Assembly (NCBI RefSeq): GCF_005233835.1
Contig: NZ_SZQA01000006.1
Span: 124,001-188,000, forward strand
From: Herbidospora galbida
Lineage (GTDB): Bacteria; Actinomycetota; Actinomycetes; Streptosporangiales; Streptosporangiaceae
DNA: 64,000 nt
Reading direction: 5' to 3'
Part shown: piece by piece, positions 8,613 to 16,288 of the stretch
Layout of the letters: each line of letters begins with the position of its first letter
Position numbering within the stretch: the stretch's first letter is position 1
The notes under the pieces: generated by a model
Told to the model about the DNA's origin: nothing
Database searches by the model: none
Seen by the model: only the letters and a program-made list of their open reading frames with translations
Translations under genes and position numbers: made by a program

Positions 8613-9470
8613 ATGATCGAGCACATTGACCGGCTGTTGCGGCACCTGCTGGTGTCGCGGATCGATCGGCTGGCCCACGACGGTCAGGTGGGGTTCCAGC
8701 CGCCCGACGACGACTGGCGCCGCTTCGTCACGAACCTGTCCGACATGGCGCTCAACGTCTATCTGGTCGACCTGCGGGAGAACCGGCGGCTGCGGAGCAA
8801 CGAGCGCGTCCTGAGCCACGTCGCCGGGCTGGTGCTGAGCGAGCCCGCGCCGTGCCGGGTCGATCTGCACTATCTGGTCACCGCCTGGAGCCCCGCGACC
8901 CCGACCCAGGCGATCGAGCCGACCGTCGACGAACACGCGCTGCTCTACCGGGCGGCGGCGGTGCTGCTGGCCGCCGACCCGTTGAAGCCGGCCGAGATCT
9001 ACGGGTCGCCGCCCTCGAGCCTTCCCCCGGCGCTGGCGGACGCCGAGTTGCCGACCAGCGTGCTGCCGGCCGAGGGGTTCGGCAAGTACTCCGAGTTCTG
9101 GGGCACGATGGGCGCCCGGCAGGCGTGGCGACCGGCGGTCTATTTCACCGTGACGGTGCCGGTGGTCTTCCCGGCCGACGAGCTCGGTCCGCAGGTCATC
9201 ACCCAGACGACCGGCTTCGGCGAGGTCGTCATCCGCATCGGTGGCCTGGTCGGCGACGCCGCCGGAAAGCCGGTCGCGGGCGCCTGGGTGCGGATCGAGA
9301 CCCTCGACGGCTCCCCGGTGGCCACCGCGGAGACCTCCGCCGAGGGCCGGTACGTCGTCGACGACCTCACCGAGGGCCGCTACCGGTGCCGGGTCAGAGC
9401 CGCCGGCCTGGGAGAACGCGCGCGGGAGTTCGAGGTGCCCGGCGACGGCTACGACGTCGCGTTCGACTGA
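8613..9470 (+). CDS. DUF4255 protein, Afp16/Pvc16-like tail terminator, with C-terminal beta-sandwich
   Basis: 285 residues. The ATG was chosen because GAGGTGGGA lies 6 nt upstream; an in-frame GTG at 8601 would destroy that site. Residues 1-165 match DUF4255: VGFQPPDD, LNVYLVDLRENRRLRSN, DLHYLVTAW and EHALLYRAA. Proteins of this family cap the inner tube or sheath in Afp/PVC particles. From about residue 205 to the end (GGLVGDAAGKPVAGAWV, EGRYVVDDL.EGRYRCRV) is a carboxypeptidase-regulatory or Cna-B-like beta-sandwich not found in minimal family members. The gene sits 29 nt after the candidate effector and is the last gene of the eCIS operon; a gene on the other strand follows. Confidence 0.85.
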   Translation: MIEHIDRLLRHLLVSRIDRLAHDGQVGFQPPDDDWRRFVTNLSDMALNVYLVDLRENRRLRSNERVLSHVAGLVLSEPAPCRVDLHYLVTAWSPATPTQAIEPTVDEHALLYRAAAVLLAADPLKPAEIYGSPPSSLPPALADAELPTSVLPAEGFGKYSEFWGTMGARQAWRPAVYFTVTVPVVFPADELGPQVITQTTGFGEVVIRIGGLVGDAAGKPVAGAWVRIETLDGSPVATAETSAEGRYVVDDLTEGRYRCRVRAAGLGERAREFEVPGDGYDVAFD

Positions 9471-9513
9471 CCGCCCGCCTCTGAGAACGTGCTCACGGGA
9501 TCGCCCGGAGGGC

Positions 9514-10149
9514 TCACAACCACACCACGATCCCGGTCAGCCCGTTGAGCACGGCGGCCACGCCCGCCCTGATCGCCGCCGCGCACCTTTCCGGCGTGAA
9601 CGTCGCCGGGTCGTACGTCGACGACGTGCCCAGCCCCTCCCCCCGGAACGAGGCCCCCGGCCAGTCGACCGACGTCACGTTGTGGGTGGGCTCGGCGAGT
9701 TCGGCGCCGACGACGAGGAACTGCTGCGACAGGTGGCTCGCGGTCACCAGGGCCAGCGGGTCGACGAGGTCGTTGCCCGCGCTGACGATGAGGTCGGGCT
9801 TCATGTCCAGCGCCCTGGTGATGCCCGGGACCAGGTCGTGCGGATGCGTGATCGCGACCGTCCGCAGGTCGGCGTCCACCTCGCCGGCCCAGTCCTCGAC
9901 GGCCGCGACCAGCTTCTTCGTGGGGGCGTCGGAGCCGGAGGTGACCAGGACGACGCGGTAGCCGTCGGAGGGGCGGACGGCGTCCCACGAGCCGGGCGCG
10001 GGCGTGATGGTCGCCTCGGGGTGGGGGCGCGCGGCGAAGAAACCCGGGGCCAGCGCGCCGACCGCGCTGGGCGCGGGGTGGGGTTCCGACCAGTCTGCGC
10101 CGCAGCCGGTCAGCAGCAGTAGGGCCGCAAGGGCGGCGATGCGGAGCAA
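9514..10149 (-). CDS. Putative lipoprotein, BMP/PnrA-like fold suspected
   Basis: 211 residues with a short lipoprotein signal: LLTGC lipobox with Cys16, so it is probably anchored on the outer face of the membrane. The start is TTG, chosen because CCGGAGG lies 8 nt upstream and the hydrophobic signal begins immediately. The mature part has VVLVTSG, DLIVSAGNDLVDPLAL and QQFLVVGAEL segments. These alternate like the Rossmann-type strands of basic-membrane-protein (PnrA) substrate-binding lipoproteins, but no partner ABC transporter is nearby and the protein is shorter than that family. It converges on the DUF4255 gene with a 43-nt gap. Function unknown. Confidence 0.6.
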   Translation of the reverse strand: MLRIAALAALLLLTGCGADWSEPHPAPSAVGALAPGFFAARPHPEATITPAPGSWDAVRPSDGYRVVLVTSGSDAPTKKLVAAVEDWAGEVDADLRTVAITHPHDLVPGITRALDMKPDLIVSAGNDLVDPLALVTASHLSQQFLVVGAELAEPTHNVTSVDWPGASFRGEGLGTSSTYDPATFTPERCAAAIRAGVAAVLNGLTGIVVWL

Positions 10150-10311
10150 GGCGATCGTCCTCCGGGGTGGTACGGGTGGTGCGCGTACATCCTGCTATCC
10201 CGTTTTTTCCGTTTTGTAGTTGTCAGGGTGGTTCTGCGGTTATTTAGGGATCCGTTCGACTTCTGTTCACACATGGCGAGGAACGTGCTCTCTCGTCACG
10301 TAAGGAGTCAC

Positions 10312-11493
10312 ATGTCCCACCCAGTCCGCCGGATCGCCCTCGGGCTCGTCGCGGCGGCCGTCACCCTGCTGGGCTGCGTCGCTCCGGCCGCCGCCCACGG
10401 GTTCACCTCGACCGTGTACGTCGACGTCACCGCCGGGGACGCCGGCCACATCCGCACCAAGCTGGAGCTCGAGTACGACCTCTACGTCGTCTCCGCCGCC
10501 GACACGGAGAAGAACGACGCCCTGTTCCAGGCCGGCACCGCCGCCTTCGAGGCGCACAACGGCGAAGCGCAGGCCGCCGCGCTCGAACGGTACGCCGACC
10601 CCGCCGTCGCCTACGTCACCGAGCGCTTCGCGGTCACGGCCGAGGGCGCCCCCTGTTCACCGGTGAGGTCGGGCGGCTTCACGATCGGCGGGCGCGAGGG
10701 CGTGCCGTACGCGACCCTGCTCCTCGACTGGACCTGCCCCGAGGCGGCCGAGCACGAGGTGCGGAGCGGGCTGTTCCCCGACGCCGAGACCTTCGTCAAG
10801 GACACCAAGACGATCGTCACCTACGAGCTCGGCGGGATCTCCGGCAGCGCCGCGCTCGACGCGGCCAACCCGTCGTTCTCGACGGCGCTGCCCTGGTACG
10901 AGCGGTTCTACGAGTTCTTCCTGCTGGGCGCCGAGCATCTGCTGTTCGGCCTCGACCACGTGCTGTTCCTGCTGGCCCTGATCGCCGGGTCGCGGCGGCT
11001 GCGCGAGGTCGTCCTGGTGGCGACCAGCTTCACGCTGGCCCACTCGGTGACGTTCCTGCTGGCCGCACTCGGACTCGTGAGCGTGCCCGCGAGCGTGGTC
11101 GAGCCGGTCATCGCGCTGTCGATCGCCGTCGTGGCGGCCTGGCACCTGTGGCAGCTCCGGCGGCCGGTCGCGCTCGGCGACCATCTGGACCGTTCCGGGG
11201 CAGCCCGCCTCGGCGTGGTGTTCCTGTTCGGCCTCGTGCACGGGCTCGGATTCGCCGGCGCGCTCGGCATCCAGGAGGCGTGGTCGTGGACGCTGCTGTG
11301 GTCGCTGCTGGTCTTCAACGTCGGCATCGAGGCCGTTCAGCTGGGCCTCATCGTGCTGATCTTCCCCGCGCTCAGCCTGCTGCGGCGCCGGTCGCCGGCG
11401 GCCGGGCGCTGGGCCACCGGTCTCGTCGCGGCGGCCGTGGCCGTCATGGGCCTGATCTGGTTCGTCGAGCGGACCTTCTGGAACAGTCCATAA
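10312..11493 (+). CDS. HupE/UreJ-like integral membrane protein with N-terminal secreted domain
   Basis: 393 residues. ATG selected for the AAGGAG 4 nt upstream. A signal peptide (to about AAAHG) precedes a ~170-residue extracytoplasmic region. The second half has about six or seven membrane segments with family signatures: EHLLFGLDHVLFLLAL, TSFTLAHSVT, FLFGLVHGLGFAGAL and FNVGIEAVQL. HupE/UreJ proteins are linked to nickel or cobalt uptake, but this long two-part version is common in bacteria without hydrogenase genes nearby, and none is seen here. The conserved His and Asp in the membrane segments are compatible with metal binding. A perfect hairpin just after the stop makes it a single-gene unit. 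Confidence 0.75.
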   Translation: MSHPVRRIALGLVAAAVTLLGCVAPAAAHGFTSTVYVDVTAGDAGHIRTKLELEYDLYVVSAADTEKNDALFQAGTAAFEAHNGEAQAAALERYADPAVAYVTERFAVTAEGAPCSPVRSGGFTIGGREGVPYATLLLDWTCPEAAEHEVRSGLFPDAETFVKDTKTIVTYELGGISGSAALDAANPSFSTALPWYERFYEFFLLGAEHLLFGLDHVLFLLALIAGSRRLREVVLVATSFTLAHSVTFLLAALGLVSVPASVVEPVIALSIAVVAAWHLWQLRRPVALGDHLDRSGAARLGVVFLFGLVHGLGFAGALGIQEAWSWTLLWSLLVFNVGIEAVQLGLIVLIFPALSLLRRRSPAAGRWATGLVAAAVAVMGLIWFVERTFWNSP

Positions 11494-11499
11494 CCCGTC

Positions 11500-11522
11500 A
11501 AGCCGACCGTAATGGTCGGTTA
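11500..11522 (+). terminator. Hairpin after HupE-like gene
   Basis: The arms CCGACC and GGTCGG (11503-11508 / 11514-11519) pair around a 5-nt loop. The stem extends to nine pairs with one G-U, and a short T run follows. It begins 6 nt after the stop codon. Confidence 0.6.
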
Positions 11523-11582
11523 ACCGGACAGCGACACCATTTCTGCCGCTTGTGCAACATTTTGCGACATAAGGAACAAGCA

Positions 11583-13526
11583 ATGACATTAATGACACGC
11601 GTGGCCACTGGCGCCACCGCGGCGCTCCTGGGCCTGGCTGTGGCCCTGAGCAGCGCCACGGTGCCCGCGGCCGCCGCGGACGCCGCAACGCTCACCGGCA
11701 TCGTGCTGGGCGTCGGCGCCGACCAGGCCCAGCGGACCGTGACCTGGTACTCCTCGGCCGACACTGCGCAGAAGGTGCAGGTCGTGCCGACCGAGCAGGT
11801 CGTCAACGGCGAGTTCCCGGCCAACCCCGCCACTTTCGACGCCGTCGGCGGGGCGAACGTTTCGGGTGGCAAGTTCAACCGGCACGCCACCATCACCAAC
11901 CTGCGGGAGTCGACCGCCTACTCGTACCGGGTCGGCGCCGACGACAACTGGTCGCCCGTCTACACGTTCAAGACGCAGAGCTTCGAGGGCGACTACGACT
12001 TCCTGTTCTTCGGTGACCCGCAGATCGGCTCGTCCGGCGACGTCTCCAAGGACCAGGCCGGCTGGGTCGACACCGTGAACGTCGCGACCGCCGCCAACCC
12101 CGACGCCGAGCTTCTCGTCTCGGGCGGCGACCAGGTCGAGACCGCCGGCACCGAGACCCAGTGGGACGCGTTCCTCGCGCCCGACGGGCTCCGCCAGTAC
12201 CCGTGGGTGGCCACCATCGGCAACCACGACGTCGGCAGCAAGGCGTACGAGCAGCACTTCACCGTGCCGAACACCGACCGGTCGGGTCCGCTCTACGGCA
12301 ACGGCAACCCCTCGTCGAACACGTCCGGCGGGAACTACTGGTTCATCTACAAGGACGTCCTGTTCATCGACATCAACAGCAACAGCTACGCCACCTCGCA
12401 GGGCGGCGGCGGTGACGCGGCCCACGTCAAGTACGTGACCGACGTCATCAACCAGCACGGCAACGAGGCGAAGTGGAAGGTCCTCGTCTTCCACCACGCG
12501 ATCTACTCGCCGGCCGCGCACGCCCAGGACGGAGACGCCAAGCTGCGGCGGGTCGACTTCCCGACCGCGTTCTCCAGCCTCGGTGTGGACCTGGTGCTGC
12601 AGGGTCACGACCACAGCTACTCGCGGTCGTACCTGATCAAGAACAGCGAGAAGGCCAACCCCGACGAGCAGCCCGGCGCGGCCGACGTCACGGCCGGTCC
12701 CGGCGGCGTCCTGTACATCACCTCGAACTCCGCTTCCGGGTCGAAGTACTACGACATCTCCGCGCCGAAGACCGACCAGCCCAGCTCCGGCGCCGGCAAC
12801 GGCCCCGACCCGCTGAAGCCCTCGACGTACTGGTACAACTCCGTGCAGAACCAGGAGCACGTCCGCACCTACGTCAAGGTCGGCGTCCGCAAGGACAAGC
12901 TCGTCGTGGAGAACCTCCGCAGCGGCACCTGCGCGGCCCCGAACGCGGCGGTCGAGAAGGGCGAGTCCTGCGACAACGACCCGGCCGCCAAGCCGGTCGG
13001 CTCGACCGTCGACAAGGTCACCGTCCACCCCTACAACGGCGAGGGCCAGGCCCTCTCGGTCGACGTGCCGAACGCCGCCCCGGGTGAGTTCGGCTGGACC
13101 ATCGACGGCTACAACGGCCTGGTCGACCTCGGCACCGCCGAGGAGAAGAACGGCGACCACTTCGAGGCCGCCGGTTCGATCAACCCGATCGTCGTGTCCG
13201 ACAACCGTCGTTCGCAGGCTCCCTGGTCGATCTCGGCCAGCGTCAGCGACTTCAGCGACGGCGCCAAGACCTTCGCCGGCTCCTACCTGGGCTGGACCCC
13301 GAAGGTCGTCGAGGCGGGCTCCGGCGCCAAGGCCGGCAACCCGGTCGTCTCGGGCTTCGACGACAACGGCCAGGGTCTCGCGAAGTCGCGCGGCCTCGGC
13401 TCGGCCGACCAGGGTCACCCGAAGGGCGTCGCCAAGCTCGGCGCCGACCTGACCCTGAAGATCCCCGGCGACGTGGAGACCGGTGGCTACCGCGCCACCC
13501 TGACCATCACCGCGCTGTCCAGCTAG
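11583..13526 (+). CDS. Secreted purple-acid-phosphatase-like metallophosphoesterase
   Basis: 647 residues. ATG at 11583, preceded by AAGGA (in ataaggaacaagca). It has a signal peptide ending near AAAADAAT and a fibronectin-III-like domain (about 36-135, ITNLRESTAYSYRVG). The metallophosphoesterase core has the expected metal-ligand blocks in order: FGDPQ (143-147), GGDQ (~183), GNHD (~214), VFHHA (~301) and GHDHSYSR (~340). A C-terminal ~200-residue region (after the ENLRSGTC segment) is a further beta-rich domain of unknown role. The family hydrolyses phosphomonoesters or nucleotides outside the cell, consistent with phosphate scavenging. The gene is bounded by hairpins on both sides. Confidence 0.85.
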   Translation: MTLMTRVATGATAALLGLAVALSSATVPAAAADAATLTGIVLGVGADQAQRTVTWYSSADTAQKVQVVPTEQVVNGEFPANPATFDAVGGANVSGGKFNRHATITNLRESTAYSYRVGADDNWSPVYTFKTQSFEGDYDFLFFGDPQIGSSGDVSKDQAGWVDTVNVATAANPDAELLVSGGDQVETAGTETQWDAFLAPDGLRQYPWVATIGNHDVGSKAYEQHFTVPNTDRSGPLYGNGNPSSNTSGGNYWFIYKDVLFIDINSNSYATSQGGGGDAAHVKYVTDVINQHGNEAKWKVLVFHHAIYSPAAHAQDGDAKLRRVDFPTAFSSLGVDLVLQGHDHSYSRSYLIKNSEKANPDEQPGAADVTAGPGGVLYITSNSASGSKYYDISAPKTDQPSSGAGNGPDPLKPSTYWYNSVQNQEHVRTYVKVGVRKDKLVVENLRSGTCAAPNAAVEKGESCDNDPAAKPVGSTVDKVTVHPYNGEGQALSVDVPNAAPGEFGWTIDGYNGLVDLGTAEEKNGDHFEAAGSINPIVVSDNRRSQAPWSISASVSDFSDGAKTFAGSYLGWTPKVVEAGSGAKAGNPVVSGFDDNGQGLAKSRGLGSADQGHPKGVAKLGADLTLKIPGDVETGGYRATLTITALSS

Positions 13527-13537
13527 TCAGTTGAGTG

Positions 13538-13574
13538 CGGGGTGAGCGTCTCGGAAGGGCGCTCACCCCGTTTT
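13538..13574 (+). terminator. Rho-independent terminator
   Basis: A perfect 11-bp GC-rich stem (CGGGGTGAGCG 13538-13548 / CGCTCACCCCG 13560-13570) with an 11-nt loop is followed by TTTT. It lies 12 nt after the phosphoesterase stop. It overlaps an upstream in-frame GTG of the next gene, arguing against that start. Confidence 0.85.
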
Positions 13575-13592
13575 CGCGAAGGATCCGAAAAG

Positions 13593-14621
13593 ATGCGCCT
13601 GTTCCGTACCGCCCTGGCCCTGTTCTCCGCCTGCGCGATCGTCGCGCTCCCGGCCGCCCCCGCGCTCGCCGACGACGGCGACGTCGCCTGGACGGTCCGG
13701 ACCGACACCAACACGTTCGGGGCCGACCGCTCCAGCTACACCTACTCGATCAATCCCGGCGCCCGCCTGGACGACGGCCTGCTCGTCGCCAACCGGGGCA
13801 AGGACCCGTTGACGCTCACGGTGTACGCCGCCGACGGCTACACCACCGACACCGGCCGGCTCGACCTGCTGGCCAAGGGCAAGAAGTCGATCGGCATCGG
13901 CGCGTGGGTGCACGCGGGCCGCGACTCCGTGACGATCGAGCCCGGCAAGTCGGCCCGGATCCCGTTCTCGGTGAGCGTGCCCGGCAACGCCCCGCCCGGC
14001 GACTACGTGGGCGGCATCCTGACCTCGCTGACCCAGGCGTCCACGGCCGAGGGCATCAACGTCGACCGGCGGCTCGGCATCCGCATCAAGCTGCGCGTCA
14101 GCGGCGCGCTCAAGCCGAACCTGACCGTCGAAGACGTGAAGATGGACTACTCCGGGACCTTCAACCCGTTCGGATCGGGCGACGCGACCATCCGCTACAC
14201 GCTCCACAACACCGGCAACGCGGTCCTGTCGGCCAAGCAGACCATGTCGGTGGCCGGCCCGTTCGGCTGGCTGTCGTCCGACGCCGGCGACATCGCGGGC
14301 TCGCCGGAGCTGCTGCCGGGCGAGAGCTGGCAGATGTCGGTCCCGGTGAAGAGCGTGGCGCCGGCCTTCCGGCTGGCCGCGACGACGGTCGTCATGCCGC
14401 TGCTGACCGACGCGTCGGGCGCGACGACCTCGCTCGACCCGGTGCTGGCCACCGCCGACGCGTGGGCGCTGCCGTGGACCCAGCTCGCCCTGCTGGTGGT
14501 GCTGGTCGCGCTCGTGGTCGGCTGGTTCGTCCTGATGCGCGGCCGGAAGTCGCGGCGCAAGGAGCGCGAGGACGCCCGCGTGCGGGAGGCGGTCGAGGCG
14601 GCCCTGCGAAACGCCGGGTAG
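13593..14621 (+). CDS. DUF916-like secreted, C-terminally membrane-anchored protein
   Basis: 342 residues. ATG at 13593 (MRLFRTALALFSAC) gives a clean signal peptide cleaved after ALA-DDG; the longer GTG option lies inside the terminator. The N-terminal domain (FTYSINPGARLDDGLLVANRGKDPLTL-type pattern, then PGNAPPGDYVGGILTSL) matches the DUF916/WxL-interacting beta-sandwich. A second Ig-like domain follows (YTLHNTGNAVLSA). The end has one transmembrane helix (LALLVVLVALVVGWFVL) and a basic cytoplasmic tail. This topology places two Ig-like domains outside the cell. WxL-interacting relatives bind cell-surface components; the ligand here is unknown. It stands alone after a terminator, 21 nt before the CATRA genes. 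Confidence 0.75.
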   Translation: MRLFRTALALFSACAIVALPAAPALADDGDVAWTVRTDTNTFGADRSSYTYSINPGARLDDGLLVANRGKDPLTLTVYAADGYTTDTGRLDLLAKGKKSIGIGAWVHAGRDSVTIEPGKSARIPFSVSVPGNAPPGDYVGGILTSLTQASTAEGINVDRRLGIRIKLRVSGALKPNLTVEDVKMDYSGTFNPFGSGDATIRYTLHNTGNAVLSAKQTMSVAGPFGWLSSDAGDIAGSPELLPGESWQMSVPVKSVAPAFRLAATTVVMPLLTDASGATTSLDPVLATADAWALPWTQLALLVVLVALVVGWFVLMRGRKSRRKEREDARVREAVEAALRNAG

Positions 14622-14642
14622 CCCGGCGCCGATCGAAAGACT

Positions 14643-14915
14643 GTGACCGCACACGACGACTTACTCGACCTCGCCGCCGACATCGCCCAGTGGCGGGTGC
14701 CCCCCGAGCAGTGGGAGCGGATCGGCGGCCTGCTCGAACAGGCCGCCGCGTCGCTGGACGAGCCGGCCGCCCTGCGGCTGGTGCTCGAAGAGCTGGAGAA
14801 CGCCGGGCAGGGGCGGATCACCAAGATCGGCACGCCGCCGATCGTGCCGCCGCCCCCGCCCGTGCGGGAACGGTTGAACCAGCTGGTCCACGCCCTTTCA
14901 GGCCCGAAGAAGTGA
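14643..14915 (+). CDS. CATRA-system-associated small protein
   Basis: 90 residues, GTG start with only a weak GAAAG upstream. Mostly helical (DDLLDLAADIAQW, WERIGGLLEQAAASL, ALRLVLEELENAG), then a Pro-rich stretch (PPIVPPPPPVRERLNQLV). Small helical proteins of this type are encoded next to CATRA proteins in actinomycete conflict loci. Its stop overlaps the GTG of the CATRA/TIR gene (GTGA), so the two are translationally coupled. A partner or adaptor role is inferred from context; no catalytic motif is visible. Confidence 0.7.
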   Translation: MTAHDDLLDLAADIAQWRVPPEQWERIGGLLEQAAASLDEPAALRLVLEELENAGQGRITKIGTPPIVPPPPPVRERLNQLVHALSGPKK

Positions 14916-16288
14916 GCGCCGTGGAGCAGCAGTTCGTGGTCCATCTGTACGCCACCCTCGAAACCGCCCCCGCCTTCCGCCAACTCTGGGCCGAGTGCCG
15001 CAAGGTGTTCGGCCTGACCGAGAAGGTCCTCGACCTGCCGATCGAGGTGCCCGCGTCGAGGGGCTATCCGGCCGGGGCCGAGGCGGCGCTCGCCGGCGCG
15101 GGGCGCGGCGACTCCCAGGGGATCGTCCGGATCCACCACGACATGCTCGTCCTGTCGGTCGGGCTGACCGGAGGCGACTGGCAGACCTGGGACGCCAACT
15201 GGTCGGGCGTGGTGAGCCACCGCGACTTTCTCGGCGAGGCCCGGCTCTTCCTGGCCCACGGCGGCGGCGTCCGGTCGGAGCCCCACTGGCTCGGCCCGGT
15301 GACGACGCCCGACGGGCTGGCCATCTGGGAGCGCGGCGGCGACGTCGACTACCGCCGGACCCGCCGCTTCCTCATCGCCTTCGAGGACGACCCGGTCGCC
15401 AGCGCCTTCGTCTGGAGCCGGGGCACCCCCGAGATCCCGCCGCTGGCCCGCTATCTCCTGCACGCCGCCAAGATGCGCTACGAGCTGGGCGTCTGGCTCC
15501 GCGACGGCGGCGGCCGGCCGATCCCCGGCACCTTCGACGCCGGGCGGCGGATCGGCGACATCCGCCGGATGCGGCACACCGTGGACATCGCGGCCGACAA
15601 CATGCTCCGGTCGTTCGACCTGACCCCGCTGCTGCTCCAGGGCGGCCCGTTCGCCGACGACGCCGACCTGGTCAAATCACTGATCGAACGGCTCGACGAC
15701 GACGCGCGCTACCTGCACGACTCGATCGACCCGGCCGTCGTCGTCCCCGAGGTGGGGGGCCGGGACGTGTTCGTCGTGCACGGGCGCGACCTCCAGGCCC
15801 GCGACGCCGTCTTCACCCTGCTCCGGGCGCTCGACCTGCGTCCGCTGGAGTGGGAGACGCTGGTCGCGCGGACGGGCGGGCAGCCGTGGCCGTACATCGG
15901 CGACGTGCTGCTGGAGACGATGCCGTACGTCCAGGCGATCGTGGTGCTGATGACGCCCGACGACCTGGTGCACCTGCACCCCGACTTCGGGCCGGAGCGC
16001 CCGGTCTCCCAGGCGCGGCCGAACGTGCTCATCGAGCTCGGCATGGCGTACGCCCTGCGGCCCAAGCACCTGGTCGTGCTGACGTTCGGCGCGATGCGGC
16101 CGATCAGCGACATCGACGGGCGCAACTTCGTGACCGTCGCCGACGACGTGCTGTTCCGGACCCGGCTGGCCCACCGCCTCAAGCTGGCGGGCTGTCCCGT
16201 CGACCTGTCGGGCGGCGACTGGCTGACGGCCGGCGACTTCACCCACCAGGAGTCCTACGTGCGGGGCGTCGGCCATCACCTGCCGTGA
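14912..16288 (+). CDS. CATRA domain protein with C-terminal TIR-like (CAP12-type) nucleotide-binding domain
   Basis: 458 residues, GTG start in a GTGA overlap. Residues ~1-250 form the CATRA-type region (FVVHLYATLETAP, RRFLIAFEDDP, RYLLHAAKMRYELGVW, RRMRHTVDIAADNM). CATRA denotes a caspase/TPR-repeat-associated domain predicted from comparative genomics of conflict systems. From about residue 284 a TIR-like domain begins: DVFVVHGRDLQARDAV, then EWETLVARTGG, VQAIVVLMTPDD and NVLIELGMAYAL. These are the signatures of the predicted nucleotide-binding TIR_2/CAP12 family, some of whose members hydrolyse NAD or bind cyclic nucleotides. The 3' end overlaps the convergent CHAT gene by 13 nt. It is likely a TIR effector controlled by the CHAT protease or by ligand sensing (inference). 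Confidence 0.8.
   Translation: MSAVEQQFVVHLYATLETAPAFRQLWAECRKVFGLTEKVLDLPIEVPASRGYPAGAEAALAGAGRGDSQGIVRIHHDMLVLSVGLTGGDWQTWDANWSGVVSHRDFLGEARLFLAHGGGVRSEPHWLGPVTTPDGLAIWERGGDVDYRRTRRFLIAFEDDPVASAFVWSRGTPEIPPLARYLLHAAKMRYELGVWLRDGGGRPIPGTFDAGRRIGDIRRMRHTVDIAADNMLRSFDLTPLLLQGGPFADDADLVKSLIERLDDDARYLHDSIDPAVVVPEVGGRDVFVVHGRDLQARDAVFTLLRALDLRPLEWETLVARTGGQPWPYIGDVLLETMPYVQAIVVLMTPDDLVHLHPDFGPERPVSQARPNVLIELGMAYALRPKHLVVLTFGAMRPISDIDGRNFVTVADDVLFRTRLAHRLKLAGCPVDLSGGDWLTAGDFTHQESYVRGVGHHLP

Noticed and set aside
13542..13592. Upstream start (GTG 13542) for the DUF916-like gene
   Set aside because: It lies inside a terminator stem and would place a charged stretch before the signal peptide.
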